Assembly (NCBI RefSeq): GCF_014203795.1
Contig: NZ_JACHJU010000005.1
Coordinates: forward strand, 423,516 to 487,515
Source: Streptosporangium album
Lineage (GTDB): Bacteria; Actinomycetota; Actinomycetes; Streptosporangiales; Streptosporangiaceae
Length of the DNA stretch: 64,000 bases
Direction of reading: 5' to 3'
In this document: positions 47,128 through 56,006 of the stretch, piece after piece
How positions within the stretch are numbered: the stretch's first letter is position 1
Layout of the letters: the number at the start of each line of letters is the position of its first letter
The notes under the pieces: generated by a model
What the model was told of the DNA's origin: nothing
The model's input: only the letters and a program-made list of their open reading frames with translations
Database searches by the model: none
Translations under genes and position numbers: made by a program

Positions 47128-47450
47128 CGAGGGCATTTCCCGTGGAACGAAACGGCCGTCGCCTGTCCGCCGAACGCGGTAAGGCGTTCGGGATCCACGG
47201 CACCGTCATGGGCAGTTCCTCCGGCCTGGGCGTCGTTCTCGGTGGGGTCCCCACCGACTACCTCGACTGGCGCTGGTGCATGTACGTGAACCTGCCGATC
47301 GCGCTCGCCGCCGGGGCCGGACCGCTGCTGCCGCTGCGGGCGGTCCTCGACCGGCGTCGGGGCGGGTCCTATCTGGCGGTGCTCAGCCTGGCGGTTGCCT
47401 GGCCGTGCTCACGGTTTTCCTCATCACCGGACCGGGCAACCCTCAGCGGT
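47128..47450 (+). pseudogene. DHA2-type MFS transporter relic (internal part)
   Basis: The frame gives ERGKAFGIHGTVMGSSSGLG, VVLGGVPTDYLDWRWCMYVN and LPIALAAGAGPLLPLR, the loop after helix 4 and helices 5-6 of DHA2 drug/H+ antiporters. Neither the N-terminal helices nor the second half follow in frame. Confidence 0.6.
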
Positions 47451-47527
47451 AGCCGGCCGGATTCCCGGCCGGTGGGCAGAGCGGCCAGGGGAAGGAACGG
47501 ACCGCTCAGTGTGCCGGCGCTCGATCA

Positions 47528-48045
47528 CGCCGTCGATGCGGTGCACTGACCTTGACGGGGATCGCCGGACTCCGACCTATGTCTACGGCCGAGGGCGACG
47601 CCGGTGACGAGCACACCGAGGAGGGTCACGCCGGCGGCCAGGTAGTAGGCCATGCTCAGGCCATGGGTGAGTGCCTGCCGCAGCGCGTCGCCGTTCAGGC
47701 CGCCGATACCGGCGTTGGCGATGAGCGCCATGAGGGCCGTGCCGACAGCCAGCCCGGTCCGGTGGGTCACGGACGCCATCCCGGAGGCGACGCCCTGCTC
47801 GCTCACCGCGACGCCGTTGCCTGCGGCGACCCACATCGAGGTCCAGACGATGCCCATCCCGAAACCGGTCACCATGATGCCGGGCAACACAGCGACGAGC
47901 GGGGAGCGAGGGGAAAGCGTAAGGGCCAGCAGGACCATGCCGGCCGTACCGACCAGCAGGTCGGCGGACAGGGCGGTGCGCATGCCCGCACGGGTGACCA
48001 GTCGCTCGGCGACCGCGGCCGCCTTCGAGCAGCTGCGCTCGTCGG
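47528..48045 (-). pseudogene. MFS transporter relic (C-terminal half)
   Basis: The minus-strand frame VAERLVTRAGMRTALSADLL, VLPGIMVTGFGMGIVWTSMW, GVASGMASVTHRTGLAVGTA and a last helix ending GVALGRRHRSES is the C-terminal half of an MFS exporter. The N-terminal helices are absent. It is oriented opposite to the other MFS relic, so the two are separate decayed genes or an inverted rearrangement. Confidence 0.6.
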
Positions 48046-48374
48046 CCGTGCAGGCAACGGAAAGAACGCTGCAGACCCGCGAGGCGACCTGACCGCCCCC
48101 GGACTGCTTCAAGGAGGTGAGGCCAGCACGCCCGGCTCGTTCCGCCTCCTGGTCGAGCGTGGCCTTCACCCGACATCCCTTACGCCGACGATCTCGGCTT
48201 CACCGCCACCGGCGACGTCCGCGACGGCGTTCTCTACCACGAGCACCTCGTGCTCTACCGGAAACGAGATGCTCGGCGATCCTGGCTTCAACAGATCAAC
48301 ATGCCGTCTAGTCCACGAATCTCTGGGTTGACCTGGGGAAATGAAAAATGACACGCCGGACGGGCGTGTCACTA

Positions 48375-49592
48375 GTGCTGCGTTCCTCAAAGGGTGTACA
48401 TGAAGTGGCGGCGGTATGAGCGAGGTGTGGGCTGGAGGCGTCCCCAGATCCAGGGGCGGGCGCGGGCGTTGAGCTGGGCGGTGGCAACGCGGGTGGCGTG
48501 GTCGATCTCATCGGGATCGGCGAAGGAGGTCCCGGCCAGAGCGGTCTTGCGGAACAGGCGCCACCAGCCCTCTTGCAGGTTGAGCCAGCACGCGCCGACC
48601 GGGATGAACACCTGCCGGATGCGGGGGTGGTCGATCAGCCACGTGCGGGTGGAGACGCTGTTGTGACTGGAGAGGTTGTCGGTGATGACGACGATCTGGC
48701 CGTGCGGGTTGGCCTCTTCCACCTGCTGGAGAAACCGTTGGTAGTGGTCGCTGTTGCGGGAGGCGGCGGTCATGGTGACCGCGGCGCCGTCGGCGACGCG
48801 GAGCCCGCCATAGACCCAGGTCTTCTCCGGGCCGCGCGAGTAGTCCAGCTCGGCTTTGATCCGATGGCCGTCGGGCGACCAGGCGGGCGAGGGTGGGAAG
48901 GTGCGCGGGATCACCGGTCCGAGTTCGTCGGCGCAGATCACCGTGGAGCCCTCCGGCGGGGCGGTGTAGAGCTCCACGATGGCCGTCCTTTTGGGGCGAA
49001 TTCCGGATCCCGGCTGGTCACCCAGCTGCGGGTATGGCGCCAGCGCACCCCCTCGGCCAGCAGGATGCGCCGTACCTGGCTGCGATGCACCTCGATCCCG
49101 GCCTCCTGGGCCGCCTGGGTGAGGGTGTCCAAGGTCCACTCCGCCGGCTTGTCCTCATCGGCGGCTGACAGCTCCCCGGCCGCATCGCGGACCAGGCGCC
49201 CGGGCGGCGCCGACCGGGCCAGCGCGATGATGGCCGAGCGCTGCTCTTCGGTGATCCGCCGCTTGCGCCCCACTCCGGGACGGTCACCCAGTCCATCGAG
49301 GCCGTCGGCGTTGAACCGGTGCAGCCAGCGGCGCACCTTCTTTTCATGGCAGCCGATCTCGGCTGCGATCGCCGGGACTCCCAGTCCGTCCCAGCTCAGC
49401 GTGATGATCCGGGCTCGCTCGATCCAATCGGCCGGGGCATGCCGGGCCCGAGCGAGCTGATGAACCTTCTTGGCCTCCGCCTCGTCTTGCAGCGGACGGG
49501 CCCGCAGAAACTTCGGCACCGTGCTCGCCTCCACACAGCAGGTCAGCACCCTTTGGGAACAAAACCTACCCATGCAAAGAGGAACGAAGCAC
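48375..49592 (-). mobile_element. IS630-family element, 1218 bp
   Basis: It is flanked by TA dinucleotides (48373-48374 and 49593-49594) as IS630 elements are. Inverted ends read GTGCTGCGTTCCTC and, inverted, GTGCTTCGTTCCTC. It is inserted into a group II intron maturase relic on its right side. Confidence 0.82.
48387..49519 (-). CDS. IS630 transposase made by -1 frameshifting
   Basis: Frame 1 starts at GTG 49519 (GGAGG 8 nt upstream). It encodes the helix-turn-helix part (GLGVPAIAAEIGCHEKKVRR, TEEQRSAIIALARSAPPGRL) to about 48938. Frame 2 (-1) encodes the DDE core: ICADELGPV, IVVITDNLSSHNS and the end LNLQEGWWRLFRKTALAG. The heptamer CCCAAAA (minus strand, 48989-48995), placed as C CCA AAA in frame 1, lies exactly where the frames must switch. 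Both halves are otherwise complete. Confidence 0.82.
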
Positions 49593-49594
49593 TA

Positions 49595-49969
49595 GCTCGC
49601 TGGCCTGCAGATAAGGCGATGATCCACGCCCGTGACCGGATCCGGGACCTCACCCACCGGTCGCGGCTGTGGATGTCGGTCGAGGCGGTCGTGCAGGAGG
49701 TGAACGCCTTCCTGCGCAGGTGGGCGACGTACTTCGAGTACGGCCACTCCACGATCCGCATCGGCAAGATCAGGCACTACGCGATCCATCGGCTGGCGAT
49801 CTTTATCGGGAAGCGACACAAACGCGGACGGCGCTTCGGCATCGACGTGGTCGCCTACCGCTCGCCGGACCAGTGCGGTCTGATCAAGCTGTCTGGAATC
49901 GTCGTCCCGCCCAGGGCCGGCAAGCCCTGGCGGGAGAAGCTGAATACCGGCGGTGAACGGCGTCGGTGA
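49595..49969 (+). pseudogene. Group II intron maturase relic (C-terminal part)
   Basis: After the IS630 end the plus strand reads RIRDLTHRSRLWMSVEAVVQ, EVNAFLRRWATYFEYGHSTI and HRLAIFIGKRHKRGRRFG, the thumb/maturase region of LtrA-like proteins. The reverse transcriptase domain is gone. The frame ends just at the start of intron domain V. Confidence 0.75.
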
Positions 49970-50000
49970 GCTGGGTGCGGGAGAACCGCACGCCCAGTTC
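49968..50000 (+). ncRNA. Group II intron domain V
   Basis: Thirty-three bases fold as GAGCTGGG/CCCAGTTC, a CG bulge, then TGCGG/CCGCA with a purine-rich loop. The 5' strand holds the catalytic AGC triad. This is the hallmark of domain V and follows the maturase stop as expected. The intron's 5' part is missing, so it is a relic. Confidence 0.75.
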
Positions 50001-50243
50001 GATGCGGCGGGAGCTGGAAACGGAGTGACCTGATCACGGACACCAGGGAGAGCACAGCCGACCGGGAAACCGGCGGAAGACAGGCCCTGGGCCCTACCGT
50101 CAACCATGATCACCACCGCGCCAGCTCCCGACCCTACCGATACTGGCTGTTCCGTTGGCCCCAAGGCCGGTGACACACATCAAAATTTCTTCAGCGCCAT
50201 CTGGCACCCCTTGTCCTGGACCGATTCTCCCGGCCGCCGGAAA
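50001..50243. other. Intron tail and intergenic sequence
   Basis: Probable domain VI (GATGCGGCGGGAGCTGGAAA onward) follows domain V; the exact intron end is unclear. The rest, before the coiled-coil gene's 3' end, contains short open frames without support. Confidence 0.35.
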
Positions 50244-51434
50244 TCACGGCGTGGGAGCAGTCGGCTCAGGACGGTCCGTGGCGCGCAGTTCCGCCGTCAC
50301 CGCCCGCTCCCGTAGCTGGGCGGCCTCGGCTCGCAGCGTCTCCATCTGTTCGCGCAGGTCGGACAGTCTCATCTGCTCCATGGCCAACTGCATCCGCGCC
50401 TCGTTCCGTTCGGCCTGCGCCTGCGTGGTCTTCGCTGCGGCGCGTTCCTGGGCTTCGGAGATCTTTTCGGCGGCGCGTTCCTCGGCTTTGGCGAGCTGCC
50501 GTACCGCCCGCTTCTCGACCTCGGCTGCCTGTTTGGCCGCACGGCCCGCCTGAGCTCGGGCTTCGGCCGCCTCGGCCTGGGCCTGGCCCCGCGCCCGCGC
50601 CTCGCTGTCGGCCCGTACCACTGCCCGATCTCGTTCAGCCTCGATCGTCTGTGCCCGCGCCTCGGCGGCCACAAAGGCCCGTTCGGCCTCGGCCTTTGCC
50701 TCCTGGGCGGTCCTGGCCGCGCTCTGCGCCAGGTCTCGCTCCGCGTCTGCCTGCTCGGCCCTTTGCCGTTCTCGTACGGCCTGCGCCTGGGCCTGTTGTG
50801 TCTGAGCCTCGGCGGCCTCCACCCTTTCGGCCAGCTCCCGCACCGCGGTGTCTCTGGCCGACTCGGCACGGTCGGCCCTGCGCATGGCCTCCTGCTCGGC
50901 GTGCTTGGACTGACGTTCGGTGGCGGCCGCCTCGTGCAGGGCGGCCAGCGCCTGCTGCCTGGCCGTCTCGGCATCGGCCAGCGCGGTGTCCCGTTCGGCG
51001 TTGGCCTCCTCCACCTGCCGCGCCATCGTGTCGCGTTCCCGGCGCGCGTGACCGGTGGCCTCGCGTGCCAGCCGTACTTGCTCGAAAGCCTGCTCCCGTT
51101 CGGTGCGCGCGATCGCCACCCTGGTGTGCGCCTCGGCCTGCACCGCACTCAGTTTGGCCTCCACCCCCGCGGGACTGAGCTCGGCGGCCAGCACCTGCGC
51201 CAATGGCGCGATCGTGGCGGCCATCCCTTTCTCCATGCGCTCGTAGAACTCCTCCGCCCGGGCAAGCACTCCCTCCAGTCCGGGCGTCGCCCGTTTCAGC
51301 TCCCGTTCCCGTTTGGCCACCGCCTGGCAGTCCCCCTGCGGGCAGTACGCCCGCGGGCGCCCCCGTCCGGGGCGCTGTTCGATCGGCGTCCCACAGTGCT
51401 TACACGGCGTTACCGCACCCGATGCTTCCGTCAC
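50244..51434 (-). CDS. Zn-finger/coiled-coil protein 1 (KfrA-like), 396 aa
   Basis: The N-terminus has a Cys4 cluster (C11, C14, C31, C36: CKHCG...GRGRPRAYCPQGDC). A basic helix follows (AVAKRERELKRA), and then about 320 residues of Ala/Glu/Arg-rich heptad sequence predicted as one long coiled coil. It has the look of KfrA-type plasmid partition/transcription factors, though the Zn-finger differs from the KfrA helix-turn-helix. GTG 51434 sits directly after GGGAG, so leaderless or unusual initiation is possible. An A/T-rich inverted repeat lies 15 bp upstream. A related gene is at 52301-53548. Confidence 0.7.
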   Translation of the reverse strand: MTEASGAVTPCKHCGTPIEQRPGRGRPRAYCPQGDCQAVAKRERELKRATPGLEGVLARAEEFYERMEKGMAATIAPLAQVLAAELSPAGVEAKLSAVQAEAHTRVAIARTEREQAFEQVRLAREATGHARRERDTMARQVEEANAERDTALADAETARQQALAALHEAAATERQSKHAEQEAMRRADRAESARDTAVRELAERVEAAEAQTQQAQAQAVRERQRAEQADAERDLAQSAARTAQEAKAEAERAFVAAEARAQTIEAERDRAVVRADSEARARGQAQAEAAEARAQAGRAAKQAAEVEKRAVRQLAKAEERAAEKISEAQERAAAKTTQAQAERNEARMQLAMEQMRLSDLREQMETLRAEAAQLRERAVTAELRATDRPEPTAPTP

Positions 51435-51448
51435 CCTCCCAGAGTAGC

Positions 51449-51482
51449 ATTATTGATTTTCCAGAAATTAAAAATCAATAAT
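51449..51482. promoter_or_regulatory. A/T-rich inverted repeat upstream of coiled-coil gene 1
   Basis: Perfect 12-bp arms ATTATTGATTTT (51449-51460) and AAAATCAATAAT (51471-51482) with a 10-bp spacer. It is strongly A/T-rich in an otherwise high-GC region and sits in the promoter position: probable operator for self-regulation. Confidence 0.55.
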
Positions 51483-52300
51483 TTTGATCTGTTGCGTCGA
51501 AGGCAAAGATATGCAACTACCGGGAATGTAAATTCCCGCAAGTTGGTCACATTCGGCCCCGCCTCGACGGCCTGGAACTCCTATAGCTACGGCGATGCGA
51601 TTCGTCATCTCGCCGACCTGGGGTTTCGTCACGTGGCGTCAGCGAAATCGTCACTTCGTGTCAGTAACGTGAAGACCTCTCACTTGCTTGACGCTTTTGT
51701 GCCGGTTTCGTCTTAGTTTTTGAGCGCTCTCGCTCCTTCCTCGGTAGATGTTCCGCAGCCCGGCGAATTGGCCGCGTTCGGTGTATGCGCTCCTGGGCGG
51801 CGCAGCGCCACTCCCCCGGCTGAAGTCTGGTGACGTTTCCTGCGAGGCTTTGACGGTGCTGTGGCTGCTTGAGCTGCGGTTTCGTCATTTTCTGTCAGCA
51901 GAAATCGTCACTGGGATGTCAGTGGCGGCTATGCGCTGATCGACTGGTTCGACGTCGGGTCGACGATTCCGGTAGGCAGCCGCTGTGGAACGCGGCTGGA
52001 TGAACTCGGCCTCAAGGAGGCAGCGGGCTACGGGCAGCCGTTGAGCATCTGACCCGATGATGGCCAGATGCCGGTCGCCGCCACCCTGTAATCGCCCTGG
52101 GCCGTCACCAGGTCCAGCCTGACCTCCTGAGGCTCACCGGTGAACGCTCGCTGGGCATTGCGCGGTGTGGTTGTCGGTGGTCGTGGCGCTGGCCGCGCCA
52201 TCGTGTGGCCCTTCGGCTCTCCTGTCTTTGGCCGTCGACGCCGCGTCTGACGGGCGGATCGATGCACTCTGACCTACGGTAATACCGGCCGGTGACGGCT
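51483..52300. other. Gene-poor stretch with direct repeats and a coding relic
   Basis: About 820 bp without a supported gene. A module GGTTTCGTCA-spacer-GTCAGC(A)GAAATCGTCACT-spacer-TGTCAGT occurs twice in direct orientation (about 51623-51665 and 51879-51923). A plus-strand frame ending at 52052 (YALIDWFDVGSTIPVGSRCG) looks like the C-terminus of a lost gene. Confidence 0.4.
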
Positions 52301-53548
52301 TCATCGGTCCTGTTCGGGCTCTGCGGCGGCGCCGGGGCGCGCCCGCAGCTGGTCGATCTCGGCTCGTAGCTTCCCTACCTCGGCGAACAGCGCGTCATGG
52401 CGGGCCTTGAGGTCCTCTCGCTGGCCGCGCAGTTCGGCGAGCAGGTCCTGGTCGGCCTCGTGCAGGGTTTGCACCCGGATCAGCTCGGTGGCGCGGGCCT
52501 CGGCCTGCTGCCGGGCGGCCTCCAGCTCGGCGCGCAGGTGCTGGGTCTGCTCGTCGTGGCGCTGGCGCACCCGCTCGAGGCCGGCGTGGGTGGCCAAGGC
52601 CCCCTCGCGTGCTGTGGTGGCGTCGGCGGTGGCGGTGGCCAGTTGCAGCGCCAGGGCTGCGGCCCGGTCGCTGTGCTCACTCAGCTGGGTCCGCAGCTGG
52701 GCGCCGGTGTGCTGCGCGGTCTGCAGCTGACGGCCGCGTTCGGCGAACTCGTCGTCCAGTGCCGTGCGGGCGGCCTGCAGCTCGCGGTTTTCGGTGCGCA
52801 GGGCGCGCAGCTGGTTGGCCTGGTCGGCGGTCACGCCTTCGGCGAGCTCGGTGGCCCTCTTGGCGTCGCCGAGCTTTTCGCCGAGTTCGAGCACTTCGGC
52901 GCGGGTCTTTTCCCCGATACGTTCCAGGTCGACACGGGCGTTGCCCTCGCGCTCCTCGGCCAGTCGCTGGGCCTGCTCGGCTTCGCGCATCCGCCGCTCG
53001 GCACTGATGCGGGCGCGATCGGCGGCCGCGGCCTGCTCGCGGGCGATCGCGGCGTCCGCGCGGTCCTCGGCGGCTTCGGCTTCGGCGGCACTGATCCGGG
53101 CCAGCGCGCCGCTCTCGGCCAGGTCGACCTTTTCGGCGAAGCGGTCGACGAGCGTGCGCAGTGCCTCCTGCAGCGGGCGTGCTTCGGCCAGGACCGCACC
53201 GGACTCGGTCACCGCGGCGGTCACCGCGGTGATCTGCTCTTTGCGCCGAGCGCGGGAGGCGGCGGTTTTGCAGGCGTCACTGCAGTACTGGCGAGGCCGG
53301 CGGCCGGCGGAGCGCGGCAGCGGCTGACCGTCCCAGGCACATCGGCCGTGCGGGGCCGCCGCATCGGCGGCGGGCGACCGGAGCTCGGCCGCCACGCCCG
53401 GCCCGCCGTCGGAGCGGCCGGTGGTGCCGGGCGGGTCGTCGTCGCGCGGCGCCACCGGCGGGTCGGCCGGATGGCCCGGTTCCGGGCGGAGGCCGAAAGC
53501 GGTGTTTTTCGGGTCATCCGCAGAGCGGGGTGATACGTTGTCAGCCAC
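52301..53548 (-). CDS. Zn-finger/coiled-coil protein 2 (KfrA-like), 415 aa
   Basis: After a disordered 65-residue N-terminus comes a Cys-rich finger (C70, C89, C93: CAWDG...RRPRQYCSDACKTAASRARR), the same GRPRxYC...C pattern as coiled-coil protein 1. About 290 residues of heptad repeats follow. GTG 53548 has TAGAGT 6 nt upstream (leaderless). It diverges from the tyrosine recombinase gene across 170 bp filled with palindromes, so the two are probably regulated together. Confidence 0.7.
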   Translation of the reverse strand: MADNVSPRSADDPKNTAFGLRPEPGHPADPPVAPRDDDPPGTTGRSDGGPGVAAELRSPAADAAAPHGRCAWDGQPLPRSAGRRPRQYCSDACKTAASRARRKEQITAVTAAVTESGAVLAEARPLQEALRTLVDRFAEKVDLAESGALARISAAEAEAAEDRADAAIAREQAAAADRARISAERRMREAEQAQRLAEEREGNARVDLERIGEKTRAEVLELGEKLGDAKRATELAEGVTADQANQLRALRTENRELQAARTALDDEFAERGRQLQTAQHTGAQLRTQLSEHSDRAAALALQLATATADATTAREGALATHAGLERVRQRHDEQTQHLRAELEAARQQAEARATELIRVQTLHEADQDLLAELRGQREDLKARHDALFAEVGKLRAEIDQLRARPGAAAEPEQDR

Positions 53549-53566
53549 CCAAGCACTCTACCAAAA

Positions 53567-53583
53567 CGTGTCTTCCCGACACG
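53567..53583. promoter_or_regulatory. Palindrome in the coiled-coil gene 2 promoter
   Basis: CGTGTC-TTCCC-GACACG, perfect 6-bp arms, just upstream of the TAGAGT -10 box of coiled-coil gene 2, where a repressor would block RNA polymerase. Confidence 0.5.
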
Positions 53584-53637
53584 ATAAAAAATCGAAGTGT
53601 TACGTTACGATAACTCGGCGATACGTGCATGCCGGGC

Positions 53638-53669
53638 AGGCTTGCGATAAGTTGCCTTATCGTAAGCCT
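53638..53669. other. dif-like palindrome, candidate recombinase core site
   Basis: Fourteen-bp arms AGGCTTGCGATAAG and CTTATCGTAAGCCT (one mismatch). Read as 11-6-11 they give GCTTGCGATAA, GTTGCC, TTATCGTAAGC: a left arm ending ATAA, a 6-bp centre and a right arm starting TTAT, as in XerC/XerD dif sites. It lies 50 bp upstream of the recombinase start. It could be a crossover site or an operator; sequence alone cannot separate these. Confidence 0.5.
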
Positions 53670-53718
53670 GCAGCGCCAAAAATAGAACCAATGATCCTAT
53701 GAATTACCGGGGGGCCGC

Positions 53719-54900
53719 ATGCGCCTGGAGCGCCCAGACGACGCTGACGGGACGACGCCGGGCCTTGACGGCAATGACGGTGCCGAGGCGGCGGCCTCCC
53801 CCGATGAGCCGAGCCCGTCCGGGGTCGCGCTCGCTCGGCGCGCGCCGGCCGACAGCGCGGCACGGATGGGCGATGCGGTCGTCTTGGATGGGGTGACGGT
53901 CGTCGGTGGTCGGCGCTCGGCCGACGAGCAGGTGACCGAGGAGGCGGCGCGGCTGATCGCGGCGGCTCCGGCGGCCAACACCACCCGCGCCTACGCCCGT
54001 GTCTGGGCCGAGTACCTGTCCTGGTGCACGACCACCGGCCGCACCCCGCTGCCGGCCACCGCCGCCACCCTGGCCAGTTTCGTCGCCGAGTTGGCCGGGC
54101 GCGGCCTGGCCCCGGCCAGTATCGACCAGGCACTGGCCTGCGTATCGTCCGCGCACGGCAAGGCCGGCCTGCCCAGACCGCACACCACCGGCGCCCGCGA
54201 CGCGTTGCGCGCCTACCGCCGTGACTGGAGCACCAAAGGGGGCAACACGGTGCGCAAAGCCCCGCCGATCACCATCAACATCCTGCGCAGCCTCGTCGAG
54301 CACACCCCCGACGACACACCCACCGGCATCCGGGACCGGGCCGCGCTGGTGCTCGGCTTTGCCCTGATGGGCCGACGCAGCGAGATCGCCGCCATCGACT
54401 GCGACCACCTCACCTTCCCACGCCAAGGACTGGAGGTGTTCATCCCCATGAGCAAAACCGACCAGGACGCCGCCGGGCAGACCGTCGCGGTCCCCTACGG
54501 CTCGCACCTTTCCACCTGCCCAGTCCGCTCGGTGCAGACCTGGCTGGCCGTGCTGCGCGAGCATGGCATCACCACCGGGGCGCTGCTGCGCCCCATCGAC
54601 CGCTTCGGCCGCATCGGCGGCACCCCCGGCTGGGCCGGCCGCGGCGGACTACGACTGTCGGGCGTCACGCTGAACGCCATCGTTAAGGACGCCGCGCTAC
54701 GCGCCGGGCTGGCCGACGCCGAGCGCTACAGCGCACATGGGCTACGCGCCGGCGGCGCCACCACCCTGGCCGACGCGAACGTGCCTACCGGCAAAATCGC
54801 CGAACAGGGTCGGTGGAAGCCCACCTCCCCCACCGTGCACGGCTACGTCCGCGCCGTCGACCGCTGGAAGGACAACCCCATGGGCAAAGCCGGGCTCTAG
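53719..54900 (+). CDS. Tyrosine recombinase/integrase
   Basis: A 393-residue protein with a disordered acidic N-terminus (about 65 residues) and a SAM-like core-binding domain (NTTRAYARVWAEYLSWCTTT, GLAPASIDQALACVSSAHGK). Catalytic motifs are Arg in ALMGRRSEIAAID, HxxR in AHGLRAGGATTLA, and the nucleophilic Tyr in TVHGYVRAVDRW near the end. The start is ATG 53719, after a GGGGGG stretch. Its TAG stop is part of the CTAG target of the IS701-type insertion. A truncated paralogue lies at 56007-56845. Confidence 0.88.
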   Translation: MRLERPDDADGTTPGLDGNDGAEAAASPDEPSPSGVALARRAPADSAARMGDAVVLDGVTVVGGRRSADEQVTEEAARLIAAAPAANTTRAYARVWAEYLSWCTTTGRTPLPATAATLASFVAELAGRGLAPASIDQALACVSSAHGKAGLPRPHTTGARDALRAYRRDWSTKGGNTVRKAPPITINILRSLVEHTPDDTPTGIRDRAALVLGFALMGRRSEIAAIDCDHLTFPRQGLEVFIPMSKTDQDAAGQTVAVPYGSHLSTCPVRSVQTWLAVLREHGITTGALLRPIDRFGRIGGTPGWAGRGGLRLSGVTLNAIVKDAALRAGLADAERYSAHGLRAGGATTLADANVPTGKIAEQGRWKPTSPTVHGYVRAVDRWKDNPMGKAGL

Positions 54901-55722
54901 TCGGTGGTTTGTTGACATGGGGTCGATGTCGCGGTAAGCCGGTGGATAGGGGTAGTTGGTGCTGTTCGGGGGTGGTCGTGGTGGTGACCGCGCGGCGTCC
55001 GTGTCCACCGGCGCCGGGTCCGTTGGAGGAGTACGCGGCCCGGTTCGATGATCTGTGGTGCTCGCTCGCGCAGCGCCGGGGGTTCCGCGAATATCTGGCC
55101 GGGCTGTTGCTGCCGCGGGACCGGAACAAGACGCTGACGGCCCTGGCCGGTGCGGAGCCGGTGGTCGGGGCCCAGAATGCGGCGGTGCAGCGGCTGCAGT
55201 TCTTCTGAGTCGGAGTCGCCGTGGGATCACGAGAAAGTCAACGCCCGGCGCCTTGAGCTGCTGCGGGCCGATCCGGTGACCGCGCCGCATGCGGGCGGGG
55301 TGCCGGTGGTCGATGACAGGAGGGGACCGCAAGGACGGCACCGCCACCGCGCACACCGCCCACCAGTATCTGGGCTCGGTCGGGAAGATCGAGAACGGGA
55401 TCGTGGCAGTGACCACACTCTGGGCCGACGAGCGGGTCTACTACCCGCTGCACGCGGTGCCCTACACCCCCGCCGCTCGGCTGCCTCGCGGCCGCAGCGA
55501 TCCGGCATTTCGCACCAAGCCGCAGCTCGCGGCCGCTCTGGCAGGTCGGGCTCAGGCCGCCGCCGTGCCGTTTCGGGCGCTGGTGGCCGACTGCGCCTAC
55601 GGCGACAATGCGGCCTTCACCGCTGAACTGTGGGCCGCTGGATTGGCCGTTCGTGCTCGCGCTCAAGCCGCACCAGGGCTCCTGGGCTCCGGTGGATGAG
55701 GCGCACACGGCCCTGGACTCCT
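54901..55722 (+). mobile_element. IS701-type insertion sequence, copy B (right end lost)
   Basis: It begins with the terminal repeat TCGGTGGTTTGTT directly after CTAG (54897-54900). It runs parallel to copy A with mostly silent differences. It ends abruptly after the codons for HTALDS near 55722; no right inverted repeat follows. Confidence 0.75.
54975..55722 (+). pseudogene. IS701-type transposase, frameshifted and 3'-truncated
   Basis: The N-terminal part through VQRLQFF meets TGA at 55206-55208, then continues in +1 as ESESPWDHEKVNARR. A second +1 step at AGGAGGG leads into DRKDGTATAHTAHQYL and the DDE region FRALVADCAYGDNAAF. A further extra base in GCTGGATTGGCC shifts the frame before FVLALKPHQGSW. 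The C-terminal third is deleted. The first two shifts are identical to copy A. Confidence 0.78.
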
Positions 55723-56006
55723 AAAGCTACGCTCAGCCGCAAAGTAGTGCTGTCGTCCCAGGTCAACAGGGTCGTCCAACGGCAGCCGACAGCTTCAATC
55801 TGTCGAGAAGCGCGGTCCGCGCTTGATCAGCGCCGGTCCCCGGCCGCGGGGAACAATGGAACAGCCATTGGCTCTAAGCCATTCGTTCCTGGCGCCGACG
55901 CAGATTTGATGTCACCGAGAAACCGTGAGCGGCCTTCGCTCGGAGGTCGTCCGGGCCGCGTCTCTGAGAGGTAGCCAGCCTCCACTCTGACGCCTGTTTT
56001 CGCTGG
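55723..56006. other. Intergenic stretch, no gene seen
   Basis: About 280 bp between the truncated IS copy and the recombinase relic; no coherent frame, repeat or terminator found. Confidence 0.35.
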
